A stretch of DNA of 64,000 nt from Lota lota (Eukaryota; Chordata; Actinopteri; Gadiformes; Lotidae): NCBI GenBank assembly GCA_026745465.1, contig JACYXH010000403.1:5001-69000 (forward strand), read 5' to 3'. The first letter of the stretch is position 1; each line of letters starts with the position of its first letter. Both the position numbers and the translations under genes were made by a program. Positions 50,094-63,774 of this stretch are shown one piece after another. Below the pieces are notes generated by a model, which saw only the letters and a program-made list of their open reading frames with translations, made no database searches and was not told where the DNA came from.

Positions 50094-52513
50094 TGGGACT
50101 ACAAGACACCGACTTGCATACAATGTCTGGCAAAGTAATGCACTTCACCGATGAGATATATTATTTATGAATGTGTTTATGGTACTTTTTTTCATGTGTA
50201 ATTGATATGTAAATAGTGTATATTTCATATAGACTAATTATTTGGTGGTCAGACATACATTTTCTTGGATGTATTATGCCATTATAAAACCAGATATGTC
50301 CGTGATATTTTCGTCACTTTTATGAAAGGATCAGATTGTATTATGTTACATTTACAATAATAAATATATGTGAAAAGCTATGTAGCCACAGATTGTTTGT
50401 TTTCGAAGCAGGTGGAGGTTGCAGGGATCAGCATCTGGACAAACACAATGTTGCACTCTTGAATGCTAGAATCCTAATATCCGACCATTCGTCTGGTTGG
50501 ATATCCCATTAATAATAAAAACAATGTAGTGATGCTCCGATGAAAGGTAGGAAATTCAACATTTCTTACAATTGACACAGGTTAATTGAATAAAAATGGT
50601 AATCTAGATTAATCCATACACAGAAGAGCATGGAAAATACAGACCACTGATGTAAACGTATGAAATAACATCAGAAACAAAGGTTTGATAAAATAGCACA
50701 TTTATTAGAAAGAGACAGCATTTATCCAGGTTTGCAATGTCAGTGAGGGTGAGAGCAGGGGGATCTCAGGGGACATGTTTGTAGTCCTTCTGCATCCAGA
50801 TCTCAGAGGAGGCCATTTGTAGTCCTGTGTAGGATTCTTTATTCACATTTAGTTGCCATGTTTTTGCCCTCTTTCATACAGTGATATACATGACGGTATA
50901 CCAATTGTGACTGTTGAGACAGGTTTCATGAACAGGTAGTGGCTGTTAAGGTTTTATTTCAAAACCATCTCAAACCACTACAATGTTGGGATGCAATATT
51001 GTCGTTTGGACTGCTGAAGATAAGATTTGATTTTTTTTAAATAAAAAACCACAAAACAAAAAAGTAATGGATGCTTTATAAAACAACAAAAATAAGCCAT
51101 ACATACCAAAAGCTTCAATTTTATTCCACCGCAAGAAGATACATGGATATTTTGTTGGAATATGACTAATGTGATCTAGTAGGATTTTCGTTCTTTGGTA
51201 AGAAACATCTGGAGCAATAAAGACAGAAAACTTTGTCTTCCGTATGCTCTTATTTTGAAAGAATTTATGACACCTACATTATCCTCTGGCAGTGGCTAGT
51301 TTGAATCTGCTGCTGGACACAAAAGTTACACATTAGTTTACTTAAACTGCTTTTATTTAACTGCTTAAAAAATATATGTTTTATCCTTTGCAGCACTTAA
51401 GTATTTTGATTTGATTGAATAGTTATTAAAAATAGCCCTGTGTCCTGAGCTTCCCTCATACTATCCACAGGGGCTGAGCAGTGTAATCAAAAGCCTATGT
51501 GAAAAAGAAAAGCAACAGAAAAGGACCAACTGATGTAATGTAAAGGCAACAAAAGAGGGACGCAAAGCGAAACGGTGGCAAAGCACAATGTATTCAATAA
51601 TCAAGGCAACAAAGAAAACAAAACCATACATAGAATGACAAGTGATTTGAACATAAATGAGGCAGTGCAAAACAACACACCAGTAAAATGTTAAACAAAT
51701 AAAAACAAAAGAAAAGAAAGATCCTGAGGAAACAGTTCAAAACATAAAAATCTGAGCATGTGTCAACATCTCTCCAGAATAACCCCGCTCTTGATATAAT
51801 TAACATTTAAAAACATACTAGATCGGTAGATTAAAATATTTTACTTTTCTTGTTGTAGTTCTTTCGGGTTTCCACTTTCCGGGCAATTTTTTGCAACATC
51901 AATTTCGTACCAACAATAGTTCAACCTCAGCAAAAAGGCCTCATGTTTGTTTAAACATGATAGGAAAACAAATAATGGAAAATTGTTACGTCATTTTTTT
52001 TTTATTAAACAGAAAGGGTGCCTACTGTTACGCTATAAAAATTTTATTGTGCACCTTATATACACACGCAACCGTGTAGAAAGATTCAATTTCTTAAACA
52101 GAGTGGTGACTTTGGTGCTGAATTAAATTACCTTCTTGTATCTTTTAAGGGAAAGAAAATGTGCTCACGTATATCTTAAAAACAAAAAATAAACACCACC
52201 CCCCCCAAAAAAAAAAAAAAACGCCAATAAGTAACTGACACGGAAAAATTACTATTTTTGTGGCAGCAATAAACAGAGGGAGGGGGGATTGAGGGGTGGA
52301 AGGAAATACATAGACTCCGGACTGTTTGTCAAGTATAGAGCAAAACCAATATGAGAACAGTCTTGGTCGTCGTTACAACGATCGTCCTTCCTGGAGCACA
52401 GCTTAGCACTTAATGGAAGTAACATGATACATAAAAAGCACTGTTCGCAAATGGACCGCGAACAAACCCCCGTCTTCAGTTACTATAGGAGAACCCAAGC
52501 GGGCCATCGCCGT

Positions 52514-52693
52514 CCGGGAGGCTAGTGTGTGCAGACATGACCCGCGGGAGGCTAGTGTGTGCAGACATGACCCGCGGGAGGCTAGTGTGTGCAGACATGA
52601 CCCGCGGGAGGCTAGTGTGTGCAGACATGACCCGCGGGAGGCTAGTGTGTGCAGACATGACCCGCGGGAGGCTAGTGTGTGCAGACATGACCC
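52514..52693. repeat. 30-bp minisatellite, six identical units
   Basis: Six tandem copies of a 30-bp unit beginning CGGGAGGCTAGTGTGTGCAG and ending ACATGACCCG, with no differences that I can see. Such identity suggests recent expansion or an assembly-collapsed array. Confidence 0.96.
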
Positions 52694-53169
52694 GCGGTGA
52701 CAGAGAGAAGGTGGCGTGTCTACCAGATCGACCAGAAAGAGGCAAATGCAGTAAAGGCGTTTCGTCTCCATTCAAGTGGACTGACCGGGACCACCGGCGA
52801 CACTCCTAGTGCTCAGAACATACAGAGGATCTCAACTGAGGAACTGCACCACTCTGAGCCATCTCCCAAAGTGCACGAGATAAATATGCTTTCAGTGCAC
52901 ACCTCACAGGCATTGCAACATAAACGATTAAAGCAGGAGTAATGGCCATGAGAAATTAAAATTAAGTCAACAGGGTTTGAAATTTTTCTGTTTTCTTTCG
53001 CTATACCTCACCGTTACAACATAAAATTCCCCAAAACATACTTCAATGGGACCAGGTTTGATGTCTAAAAGAAAGAATGGCCACCAACAGTGGATGATAT
53101 TCACCATACTTTGTCAGACCGTTGTTTAGATCTATCAAAGCACATACAATTTATTTCAGACAACCCTGG

Positions 53170-53376
53170 TTCACCTGTTGTGTGGTGGAACATGGGGCCC
53201 GGAAGGCAGCTCTTGGGCCAGTGGCTTGCGAAGAGCCCTGGACTGGACACTGTGACCAAGAGCACTCAAGAGACAACCCAAAATAAACATCGGCAGAACA
53301 GCCTCCTGTCAGATTCGAACCCCAGATGTTGAGCTGGTGAGGCAGCATTGCTAATCACTGCGCCACCGGTCCCCCC
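53170..53376 (-). mobile_element. tRNA-derived SINE (second family)
   Basis: On the minus strand the right end reads GGACCGGTGGCGCAGTGATT (A-box-like), and GGGGTTCGAATCTGACAGG is a good B box. The body towards 53170 includes GGTCACAGTGTCCAGTCCAG. This is the common teleost GTGGCGCAGTGGTTAGC-type SINE, different from the family in the pla2g1b region. Confidence 0.8.
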
Positions 53377-54810
53377 CTAAATAAATGGTTGCGTTCAGTT
53401 CATGACCCTGATCAGCATCGTCATGTCAGATCAAAGGTCAATTTTTGTTTTCACCCAATGCCCAAAAAAAAAAGACAAAACCATTTTTAAGACTACTTTT
53501 AGAAAAGCTTGGCGACATTGTTTTAAGACTGGCGAGCAGTTTGTTTTCATTTAGATCAATACTTCTATAAATAATACAATTGTGAGCATACATCTAAGCA
53601 TGCTCAACCTGGGATTCCACTCGCACACCTTGATCTGGTTGGGGGGACTGAACGCTAAACAATTCCTCCATTAAATAACAGAAATGTTTCTTTGGTGAAA
53701 CAAATGGAAGGCATGTGTGCTTATCAGCAAAACAAGGCAGTGTCCATGTAGCACTCAGAGCTGTAAATGCAATATGAAGGTAAGGACAGTACTGGCAACG
53801 TAATCCAATCAAACATCAATGGAAATATGGTCACTCATCCACTGCGATGAAGGAACCTGAATAAGGATTGCCCTATAAAAAAAACTAAAAAAACGTTAAT
53901 GCAACTTTTTTACATCTTCATAGTTTATAGCTCCATCCAAGATCTCTAAAAAATGTTAAATTACTGGTCTCAAATTTAGTTTGTCAAGGACAGAACTGAT
54001 TTGTGAAGCCCAACTGTTTTTCTATGTGTAAAAGCATGACTCTTGGAATTTAGATGACGGAGCATAGACTCCATGGATGCTGGCACGCCGTGATTGTACG
54101 CAGTTATAATCGGGTCCATACTACAGAGAGCCAAAACATTTCACAAATGAAATATGAACAGTATCAAATGGCCACTGTATTCTCATTTGCCAATTACTGT
54201 GCTTTCTGTTAAAACACCCGATTCGTTTTTCTTTAGAAGTTTGAAGTCAGTGCGTGTGTGTTGAAACTAATGCCGAGCAAGCGCCCAATGTTTTAGTTTA
54301 CTACACCCTGCACTAGAACATAGGTCCAGACCCATAACCCATGTTATGTCCAACAAAAAAAACAACAACATGTGGCTTTCAACTTAAGACCGATATCTGT
54401 AGATCTTGCCAAGTCTGCCAAATCGTGTGTTGGTGAAAAGGATAGAAGTTTGTTCAGGGCCAGCGCAAATGGATGTTGAACACATTCACATGATCGCCCA
54501 GCACTTCCACATTCAACAGTAAAATTCCATGCTAACCGCCTCCCCTTACAGTTCGCTTGCAAAACCAAAAATGAAAATAAAAAAGACACACCCTGGTAAC
54601 TGGACAACTGAGAACAAATACCATCCTCCTGCTTCAGTCTCCTTCTCCGGTATGTATGCTTTTGCAGCAGTAATGTCATCTTCAACTCTTCCCTCTCTCT
54701 CAGTCCCTCTCACTCACTCGCTGTCCCATTTATTGTCCATCTAGACCCCTGACTAAGCCCACCCCCCGCCCCCCACCCCCGCCACCTCTCCTGCTCTCGG
54801 TGCCAGGTGC

Positions 54811-57654
54811 TCAGAGCCGACAGAGGCAGAACAGTGTGGGGATGAACACGCCAAACGCCACAAGGATGGGGAACATGAGGCTGCTGTTGTCGGCGGCATA
54901 GGGGTTGGGTGTCCGGGGCCCTGACTGGACGCGGTTCTTGGGCGCCGCAGAGGTGCTCTTCTTGCCGCTCTCTTCCCCTACCTCAGGGTCTTCTTCCTCG
55001 TCCTCCTCGTCCACCAACACCTCGCGTTTCTCCAGGCCCGGGTGGGGCTGGAGCTTTGGTACATCTATGGAGGACGGCGTGAGAAAAGACTGGTCATGTT
55101 CAATCGTGTTCAATGTAAGAAAGGTATTTTGTCACAAATGTGTTCACATCACTGAGCAAGGGTTTGCGCCGCTGAATGTGCAGGCTACGGTGGCTCACCG
55201 TCTAGTGTTCCCTTCATGACGTAGAGAGCGCAGACCTTGGGGTTGTCATAATAACCCTGAAAAACCCGAGAGAAGGACGGTGTTAGTGCTCATGAAATGT
55301 CATGTATGTATCTTTTTTTCAGGCAATCGTTTCCAGTGCAAAAAATAATACTAATACTATTCTCTAAATACCACCAACATTTTTTTTTGTTGTAGTGTTG
55401 TACCTCTAAACTGCAAGATGACATTCAGTATACTTGGACCATATTTGGCCTCACAACAAACAAACTTCGTCAGATCCTCAGACCTTTCATTTTCCACACC
55501 AAAGTACATGAGATAGTTGTGTGTTATGTGCCCAACCCATGTTCCAGTTATCACACAAAGTCTAGAACATCAACAATTCTGAGCCGCTTCCCCTGCTGGC
55601 GCACTGACATCAACGCATGTCAATGTCCATGATTATCTCGTTGGTTCACCGTGGAATACTGAGCATAGCGCTGCAGACAGTACAAATGACCGGTTTAAGA
55701 TTGTCAGAGCTGTAACCTTTCCCGGAGCGTGTGCATATTGGCTGCTGGGAATTCATTTGTGGACTACGACGACAACAACAACAACAAAAATCCCTCTGAG
55801 AGCTTCTCGGAGGCGGGAATGACCAGAGCTGACCCTGTATCTTCAGATATAGCCAATATTGGATATGTTAATATTTGTATTCAGCCGTTATTTCAGTATT
55901 TGAAGATGGCTTTTCTCACCTGGACTTGTTGGAACCAAATCAGATGCCCACAGAAACAGGAAGGCAAACATGAAACTTATAATAGAAAGTAACACATTAT
56001 ACTTCCTCATTTCTCTCAGGCATGAGGTCATCAGCCCAATCAACATCTGGATTTTCACTCGGAAAAGGTGCCCACAAAAGAGAAGTGTCTATGTGCATAT
56101 AGCAAAGACATGCAAAATAAACCTCTCACCTTAACAAACTCCACGGTGAGCTTGCCGTTGAAGGTGGAGACCTCTCCCTGCACACTCAGCTTGCCCCGGC
56201 GGACGGAGAAGGGGACTATTTCGTCGTGGGCGGTACTGTGACCCACACGCTCAAAGATATCCAGATCTTTTACCACCACGTGGCCATTGAGACGCACGTC
56301 AAAGACCTGTGAACGTAGATCAAGGAGAATGAGCTCGACCGCAACTCGTTTCCGCGCCGTGTTTGCAACTAACCGCTGCTTTGAACATTCCCCCGTGCGG
56401 TTGGACGTGTTAGACTTGCTGCCACGCCATTAAAAGTCCTACATTTGGGGTGGGTGGTAAAACTACCACAAAAACAACCCACACCACACACAGATTAAGA
56501 GGAGTGCCCTCTCTTTTTCCGTATCACTAATTCAGGTGAGCTTGATATAATTTGCGTAACTATCTTGTTAAAAATGCACAGACAATTCATCTGGAGAGTT
56601 GAAGTGCAGCCATGGTGGTTGAATAAGACATTGTGTTTTATTTATAAACAGCATACCTTTTGCTGAGACTGAGCAAAGTAGACCTCTGCATACTTCATGA
56701 CTAATATGTAGTCCCCTTCCTCCCGAATGGGCACTTCGTAACCGAAGGTGTCCTCGTTGTAGCGCTCTGTTTGGTACAGAACCTGGTCTTCTGGACTCGA
56801 GCGCAGAATAGGCAGGCGCACGCCGTAATCAGATGCTACAAGGTGGGAATTTGATTATTTAAATATGAACACACCTATCACCCAACAAGAGTTGTTTGTC
56901 AATTACAAGTGGCAGTTTGCCTCATAGATCTTGGTTGTAAAATGCATGTTTATGATCAGAAGGCAATGCTTACTTACAAAACATGAAACATTCATTTAAT
57001 GCACTCTTGGTATTCTGACTAAAGCATGCTTTCGCCTTTTATCGGTTGCTATTGCACAATCCTAAAAAAAAGACTCAGGCAGTGAAATGTACATAATCCC
57101 TGACGTTCTGTTCGTTTCTATTGATAGTCATTTCTAGTTTTGCTAAGTATACAATCTTGTCAGTCCTGAAGCAACTGAGAAAACCTGTCGCGTCTACTTC
57201 CTCCACGGCCACGCGGGAGGTGGAGCCAACGCGGTCTACGATGACTTGTCATTGGCTTTTGATTAAATGCGGAAACCAGGACAGCGCAAGCTCCTGCTAG
57301 TAAAAATAAAATAAAATAATAAATCGCAATACATTCCTACGAGGAAGCTAGCCACTGTAGAGGCCAATACTGTCACGTTTTAATATCACCCGCTTGAATA
57401 AACCACGGGGTAATACGAGTTCATTGCCGGTTTGTTGTGCACTCACCTTTTCCAAGTTTCCCTTCCAGGGGATCTTTTTTGAAATGGATGCCGTGCATAT
57501 CTGTGTGCGCTTCCCCGCCAGCATTTACTGCCCATATAACTCGTTCGGCGAGGCTGGGCCCCCCACCCTCAGCACAACACCGGTACGCTAGCAGCGACAG
57601 CACCGCGGTCCCCAGCCAGGCGACCAAGTGCGCCGTGACTCGCTGCATTGCCAT
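54811..57654 (-). CDS. mlec: Malectin, ER diglucosylated N-glycan lectin
   Basis: Malectin is a type I membrane lectin of the endoplasmic reticulum that binds Glc2-N-glycans and takes part in glycoprotein quality control with ribophorin I. Five exons on the minus strand, 57447-57654, 56657-56835, 56130-56306, 55199-55256 and 54811-55064, give 291 residues (human 292). The signal peptide (residues about 1-28, [16 protein letters not shown]) is followed by the malectin domain: [85 protein letters not shown] and [20 protein letters not shown]. Then come [14 protein letters not shown], an acidic run, [14 protein letters not shown] and a C-terminal membrane helix [19 protein letters not shown]. 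Tyr and Asp residues known for glucose binding are in the conserved blocks. The start at 57654 gives MAMQRV; the inner Met is an alternative. The orthologue is on human 12q24. Confidence 0.98.
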
Positions 57655-60588
57655 GCAGAGCTTGATCCTAGGACGCCGGGAGAAAAACAGAGCTTCTGTT
57701 GGTGGCCAGTAGAGCTGGCGAACTAGTTAGCTAGAGTCCTTTTTAGTGTGCACAGCTTCCCGGGATGATTTCCCAGTAACAATGGAGACAACGATTTCAA
57801 GCATTTGTTGCTAGCGACCCTGTCATGACTTTACGCTGGATGTAACATGATATCAATAGCCAACATGCTAATGGAAACACTACTAGTCGCCGGCAAAAAT
57901 CGTCGGCCTAAAAACGAGAAATAATCTATAAAATAATGACTTCAAACACAAAATATAGCTGTGAGCCAACAGTTAGCCATATAAAAATGGACACGTGTAA
58001 TAAGTTTGTAGTGTTAGGTTACTCCGATTGCTAACGTCACCTGTCTTACCCATTGGTCTATGAAAGCGTATACCAAAATGTCCCAATGTCTTACCTTTAC
58101 CTTCGTTTTCAAGACTTGAGTCAACCTATGTTTTGCAATATGTAAACGTATCGTATAAAACAGACTGGCTAGTTACCTACAGCCTACAATAACCCAATTT
58201 GCAGATCTTATTTGATTGCTAGTCGTCTCACTGTAATAAACTGACGTTGACTTTCATTCAATGTGCATTCAACCATTAGCTAGCTCCAGCGGCTGGCAGT
58301 TTGCAGGGGAAGGGGCAGTGCTACCTAACATGCTAGCTACTATTCCTAATAAGTGACAGCATTTCTATCCAATCAGCTACCTATATTAATTACCCATCGT
58401 AGCGCATGCAATTACCATAAATAGGAAACGTACATAGTTAGGTTTTCCTTTTACAATTATATCAAATAAAAAATATTATAACATTGGAAATAAATATTTT
58501 GGCAAATAATATTGTATCGACGTTGAGAAACAAATACTTTCAGCTTTACAAAGTCCTATACTTAGATTTTGGCTGTAATGTGAACTGAAAAGTGAAAGCT
58601 CCCATTCATTCGCTTTATCGACTTTTCTGGCATCATAAGACGCAAGAGGCGGTGTCCAGATGACAAGCCCCACCCAATATGGTCAGGGGTAGTGTAGTTT
58701 GGTTGAGAGCTCAAGTAATATTCATCTAACTGGCAACAGGCGGAAGAAATCTATATTTCATATTAATAGATTTGGGGTTTTGGCGGTGTCTTTTACCCAG
58801 CTTCGATCATCCGTCCTGCATACATAAACAAACATCTTACATAAACTTCACACGATTATGTTTTATTAATAAATGAATAACTGGCAGGCAATGTGTTTAT
58901 TGGATCAACGGGAGACAAAAACCAACAAAATGCATAGTCCTACATCTCGAAATTACAGTATAAAATAAGAAAAATCGTGAAGCTGCGTTCATTAAAAGGC
59001 CCGTCCCAGTGGATGTATGATCCTCATGAACTTTGGAATGTTCAGAATCTTACCCAATGAGGCGAGTCCAACACAGCGTGCACGTGGTGCACTCTGGGTT
59101 TGGTTAACATATGCATGGGTATCGTTGCCGTAGTAAGAGCAATTTAAGTCGCCTTTGTAAACCCTTATTTTTATGAGGAAAATAACCTCTTCACACCTCG
59201 ATTAGCACAGAGCTCCAAATGTTATGAACACGCATGCTCACGGACACACGCACACACACCCACACAAGAATATACTAACACGGATATTTGTGGATCAACA
59301 TGTCTTAATCAAAAGATAACCACAGAATCACGTTTGCGTATTTGTTCAGTGTGTGTTCTCATTGCTAGAAACCACAGAAAATGGTGTTTCAGTGTAAACA
59401 TTATTTGATACCCTGGGGTTATCTTGGCAAGGTTATTTTTTTTTTCTTCTTCTTTATGACACAATTGCAAATGTGCATACTACATTTCCTAAACCTCTCT
59501 CTTTGGCATGCATGACAATTACCACTAAAGACATAGCAACATTTATAATTAGATATACCAAACAGCTACAACAGCAACGTCCATTCTACTTTAGGAATAA
59601 ATGAGAATGCGATGTCTTCTGGTAGAGGAAGAGGCAGTGTGAAGCAGAACGGTTGTATTCCCATTTTTTGCTAAGACAATCTCATGCAGAGCTACTGTCA
59701 GGTGGGGAATTCCTGCCCCCTTGAACATTCCATTTGACTTTTAAGAGAGGGCAGCCTGCTGACATCACGATATCCCAGCATGCATTTCTTCTTGCTTAGA
59801 CCACACCCCCATTTGAAAATCTACAGGTCATCTGAATGAAACCACGGTCAGATGAACACATCAGATAGTATTATGGGATACTTTGGATACACTGCACAGG
59901 TTTGGATGTTACATCTGAAATTACATACACAACTGGTATCAGACAGTTTTCAATGTGATAACATCACAGCTGCTGGTTTCATGAGCTAACCTACAGACAA
60001 AACAGAGTAAGCTTCCATCAAACTACAGAGTTTCAACACGTGACACGTTACAGATGATTACACACACAGTAGTGATGCACTGAACGTTTGATGCAGACTT
60101 CTTGGTTCCAGGAATCCAGCCATGTCACATTCAGGTGGAGAAGACGATGGCACGTTTGACATAGACCCAAACCCTGGCAATTTACCTTTACATATACATT
60201 TTACACATTCCACGAGACACATTACATTGCCATGTCGAGGTCGAGCAAAAACGAAAAGCATTGACAATCATATTATTTAGCTTGTGAGAACTTACGTGCA
60301 AAAGAAACGCCCCTTATCCTTGACAATCATCTGCCCTGGCTACAAAAAGGTTTTGCCTCAGTTAAACTGAAAGCATCTCAAGGAAGAATACCTGTTTGAG
60401 GTGAACATATTGAGAACTCCTCCTCCGCTTCCCCCTCCTCTCGAAAGTTCAAGCAGTTTTAGTTGAATCCAGTGTCGTATTTTTGAATGGCTCAGAACTC
60501 TTAGCATTGCTGCTCGCTTCGCTACCCGGGGTGATGGATGGACGGAGGGCAGTAAGGGGACAGTGGGGGCTAGACATCATGTGAGGTC
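57655..60588. other. mlec promoter region and probable cabp1 3' UTR
   Basis: From 57655 to about 58700 lies the upstream region of mlec (no exon seen). TTTATT at 58896-58901 is AATAAA on the minus strand and may end the cabp1 transcript, which would give a 3' UTR of about 1.7 kb. I see no other gene or clear repeat. Confidence 0.45.
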
Positions 60589-62111
60589 CTATCGAGACAT
60601 CATCCGGACAAACTCTGTGAAACAAAATAAAAAAGGGTAGGAGGATGGCGATCATGAAGAATTGCAAACGTGGAGGACTATTACTGACCGCTGGAAGGGA
60701 GGGTAAGAGGTGTTTTACCTTCAAAGTCAACAAGCCCGTCTCCATTCAGGTCAACATCTCTGAGTATATCTTCCAAGTCTTTAGGACACACCTGCAGAAA
60801 ATAAATTGCATGGTAAATCAACGTTTAGAAAGTTGTTGGACACATCTCCTTTCTCAAAATCTCAATCCATAATTTCTAAATATGTATCTTGCCTAAAGCC
60901 ATAATTGGCAGTATGAGCCAATAATCCACATTGTGGTATAATGGCAATAAGAATAGAAAAGTAATCTAGAATCTAAGAAGTAATCGAACCCTCACCTGTT
61001 GACCCAACAGCTTCCTCATGGCCTCTCTCAGTTCAGAGAGGCTTATTGCCCCATCCCCATTGGTGTCAAACTGTGTGTTCGAAAGAGATAGACCCACCAA
61101 ACAAATAGTATGGAGAGGTTTGTCAATAGAACCACAGAGCTGACCGCAGCCATAATTTGACTTTCAAAGTCTCTGTATGGAACAGCTTACCTCTCTGAAG
61201 GCCTCCTTTAACTCTTTTATACCAATCATATCAGCGGTTTCAGCCAGAAGTTTTGGTCCCATTAACTCTACAAAGTCTTCAAAATCCACATGTCCGCCCA
61301 CTTCAGTAAAAAGAAAAGGATTAAGTTTGATGTAATCAGAAAACAGTAATCACCAATGAATACACTGTTAATAGCATATAATTGCATGGTACGGCGTGGA
61401 AACCATAGAATATTTGGCTCTAACAATTCATGTTGATTTGCTGGCTCAGTTCGATCAGCTCCATTTCGGTGGGCATGTATCCCATTGTTCTCATGCAGTT
61501 CCCAAGGTCTTTACAGCTGATGAAGCCATCTTTGTCCTTGTCAAACTCTTTGAAAGCATCCCGCAACTCTGTGGAGCAATCACACAGACTGGTTGTGGTA
61601 GAGACAGTTCTAACTTTTATATTTGTCAACACAGAATAAATATAGCGAATCTTACACAAATATTCAATGAATATATTTGAGTTCTCAATATTCTCATATA
61701 ATAATCTAAAATATTTAGCATCCCAAACTCTCAAATCTGAAAGAGCTGTTTCTAAAAAAAAACAGTTGTTTAAATGCTGTGCTTTTGTTCTTGTTCTTCC
61801 CCAACATGAACGTGACGTCCAGGTTATTCTCCCATTCTCATTTCTTACAACTTGAATTGAAGAAAGCTAAATATTTGTGAATTCATTTCTATTGACACCA
61901 GGAAAGTGTTGATGAAAAACCCTTAATTTAATAAACATAGCATACCGTCCAGTTCCTCTGGCCTCAGCTCTCTGTCCTGCAATGACAGATGAAGAAGATT
62001 TAGGAAAAGGAATTGAGCCGATGATCACACACACACAAACACACACACACACACACAACACACAACACACACACACACACACAGACACACACACACACAC
62101 ACACACAACAC

Positions 62112-62155
<44 letters not shown>

Positions 62156-62174
62156 ACACACACACAACACACAT

Positions 62175-62206
<32 letters not shown>

Positions 62207-63123
62207 CACGCACAGCACACATACATAGAAAACACTTCATTGCCTCCCATGATGGACACAAAAACATAATGCTGCCATCGCTTCATGACAAGGCTGAAGA
62301 AAAATGAGTGAACCTTTCCATAACAAACAATCTATCTTTGGGCCTACTTGTGAACACCGTATTGCAAACAAATATCCTAATCGGAATGGACTCTCACTGG
62401 ATCTGGGACCGACGTTTCAGGTACTTCACTGACCGATGTTCCCATAACCACTATCAAAACACAAACTGGGAAATTCTTCTCTCTGACACCAGTTTGCCTG
62501 GGGAGCTTACAATGAGGCCAACCATTAAAGGACACAACGAGAAGGAGAGAGACATCCCAGATCCTTCAGAGGGTCAAACCAGGAGCCACACAGAATGTAA
62601 ACACAACACAGACTCTTTGACATAACGCTCAGATCGGACTGGAACCACAGGCAACCAGAACTTAAAAGGACAAGGGAGCCGAGACAAAGCTAGAAGCTGG
62701 CAAAAGTGTTAGTGTAAATAACGTTACTTCCAAGAATGAACTAATATTAGACTTATACATTTGTTATTATATATAAGTAGCAGAGGAACTACTTTTGGAA
62801 TGTAATACCACGATATTATGCGATAGTAAAAAGTATAATGTTGAAAAACACATGCTCATGTACAACCTGTAATGTTCTTGGCCCATTAAAAAAAATGGTA
62901 CTTGGTGGATGGGAAACATCATTGACCCCCCCCCCCCCCCCCCCCCAATCTTTGTTTTTTTGTGAGAGTGTGAACAAATTTCAAAATCAAGAGGACAAGG
63001 TGGAAAGTATTACGTGAGCCAGTCAATAAAGAAGAAGCTGGCCAAGTTTCCACTCAAACATAACAGTTTACCCGTGATGGGGGGTGTGTGGACTGCTACT
63101 CCATGCTGTCACACAGACAGTAT

Positions 63124-63173
<50 letters not shown>

Positions 63174-63774
63174 TTGAATAACGTGACATTCAGCCATTTG
63201 TGTACTGAAGACACAGTAGAAATGAAATATGATTTAGGCCAACAAAGCAGAATTTTCTCTGATTAAAAACCCAAAGTCTGCCATAGTCCAAGGTCATTCA
63301 TTGAAACAGGTTTGACAACATATTACTCACGCAAGCATCACTGTGAACTGACAATGAATGGAGGATTTGATTTGTAGACTTGCAACACTGGAAAAACAAA
63401 AGCAGGAGTGGTTGACAATAACTCCAAATACTAAACCCAAACGGTAATTTGAGGGTTACCAACACACCAGCTACATTGGATAATAACATGACCATCTAGC
63501 CTGGTCATTTACTATTACAAAACTGATTTGCTCAGCTACAGGCTTGCAGAGCTTAAAACTTACCTAAAATTAACATTTACTGAACATCTACATTAACTCC
63601 TCATTAAAAATAAAAAACAATAATAATAAACAGGGCCAGGCTGTAAGAAAGACACATTGACATGTGTATTTATAAAATAATAATATATTAATTTCATAAT
63701 ATATTAATATATTAATATAATAAGAAAATAAACAGTCTTACCTTCATAAGAAGAGATTCTAGCCCGTTTCCCAT
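60589..63774 (-). CDS. cabp1: Calcium-binding protein 1 (caldendrin/CaBP1-type)
   Basis: A neuronal EF-hand calcium sensor related to calmodulin that modulates IP3 receptors and voltage-gated Ca channels. Minus-strand exons are 63742-63774, 63331-63387, 61946-61976, 61425-61568, 61191-61300, 60996-61070, 60719-60791 and 60589-60614, in phase, 182 residues. [11 protein letters not shown] has an N-myristoylation glycine, and the next small exon adds [19 protein letters not shown], whose Cys pair could be acylated. The core is [10 protein letters not shown], then EF1 [32 protein letters not shown], a degenerate EF2 ([14 protein letters not shown]), EF3 [12 protein letters not shown] and EF4 [12 protein letters not shown], ending EFVRMMSR. 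An inactive EF2 is the CaBP signature. The GPACIFLRKG exon of mammalian CaBP1 was not found, so other 5' exons or starts may exist. The first two exons rest on splice sites and phase only. Synteny with mlec supports CABP1 over CABP2, 4 or 5. Confidence 0.9.
62024..62213. repeat. (CA)n compound microsatellite in cabp1 intron
   Basis: About 190 bp of CA with periodic AACACA and GACACA interruptions. Cys-Val and His-Thr frames over it are artefacts. Confidence 0.95.
62925..62946. repeat. C homopolymer in cabp1 intron
   Basis: About 20 consecutive C. Comparable C or G tracts occur at 794-812, near 4898, at 13611-13634, 18871-18888 and 24723-24739, and near 46969-46985. Confidence 0.9.
63123..63171. 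repeat. (CA)n microsatellite in cabp1 intron
   Basis: About 48 bp of pure CA within the interval between the second and third cabp1 exons. Confidence 0.95.

Larger units (their letters stand above)
50695..54810 (-). other. Probable long 3' UTR of mlec
   Basis: No coding exon is visible on either strand between the secreted-protein gene and the mlec stop codon. TTTATT at about 50700 (AATAAA on the minus strand) is followed by a unique-to-AT transition, and vertebrate MLEC messages have long 3' UTRs, so I infer that the mlec transcript reaches about 50.7 kb. Inside are a 30-bp minisatellite (52514-52693) and a SINE (about 53170-53376). The remainder has A/T runs only. Confidence 0.5.
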
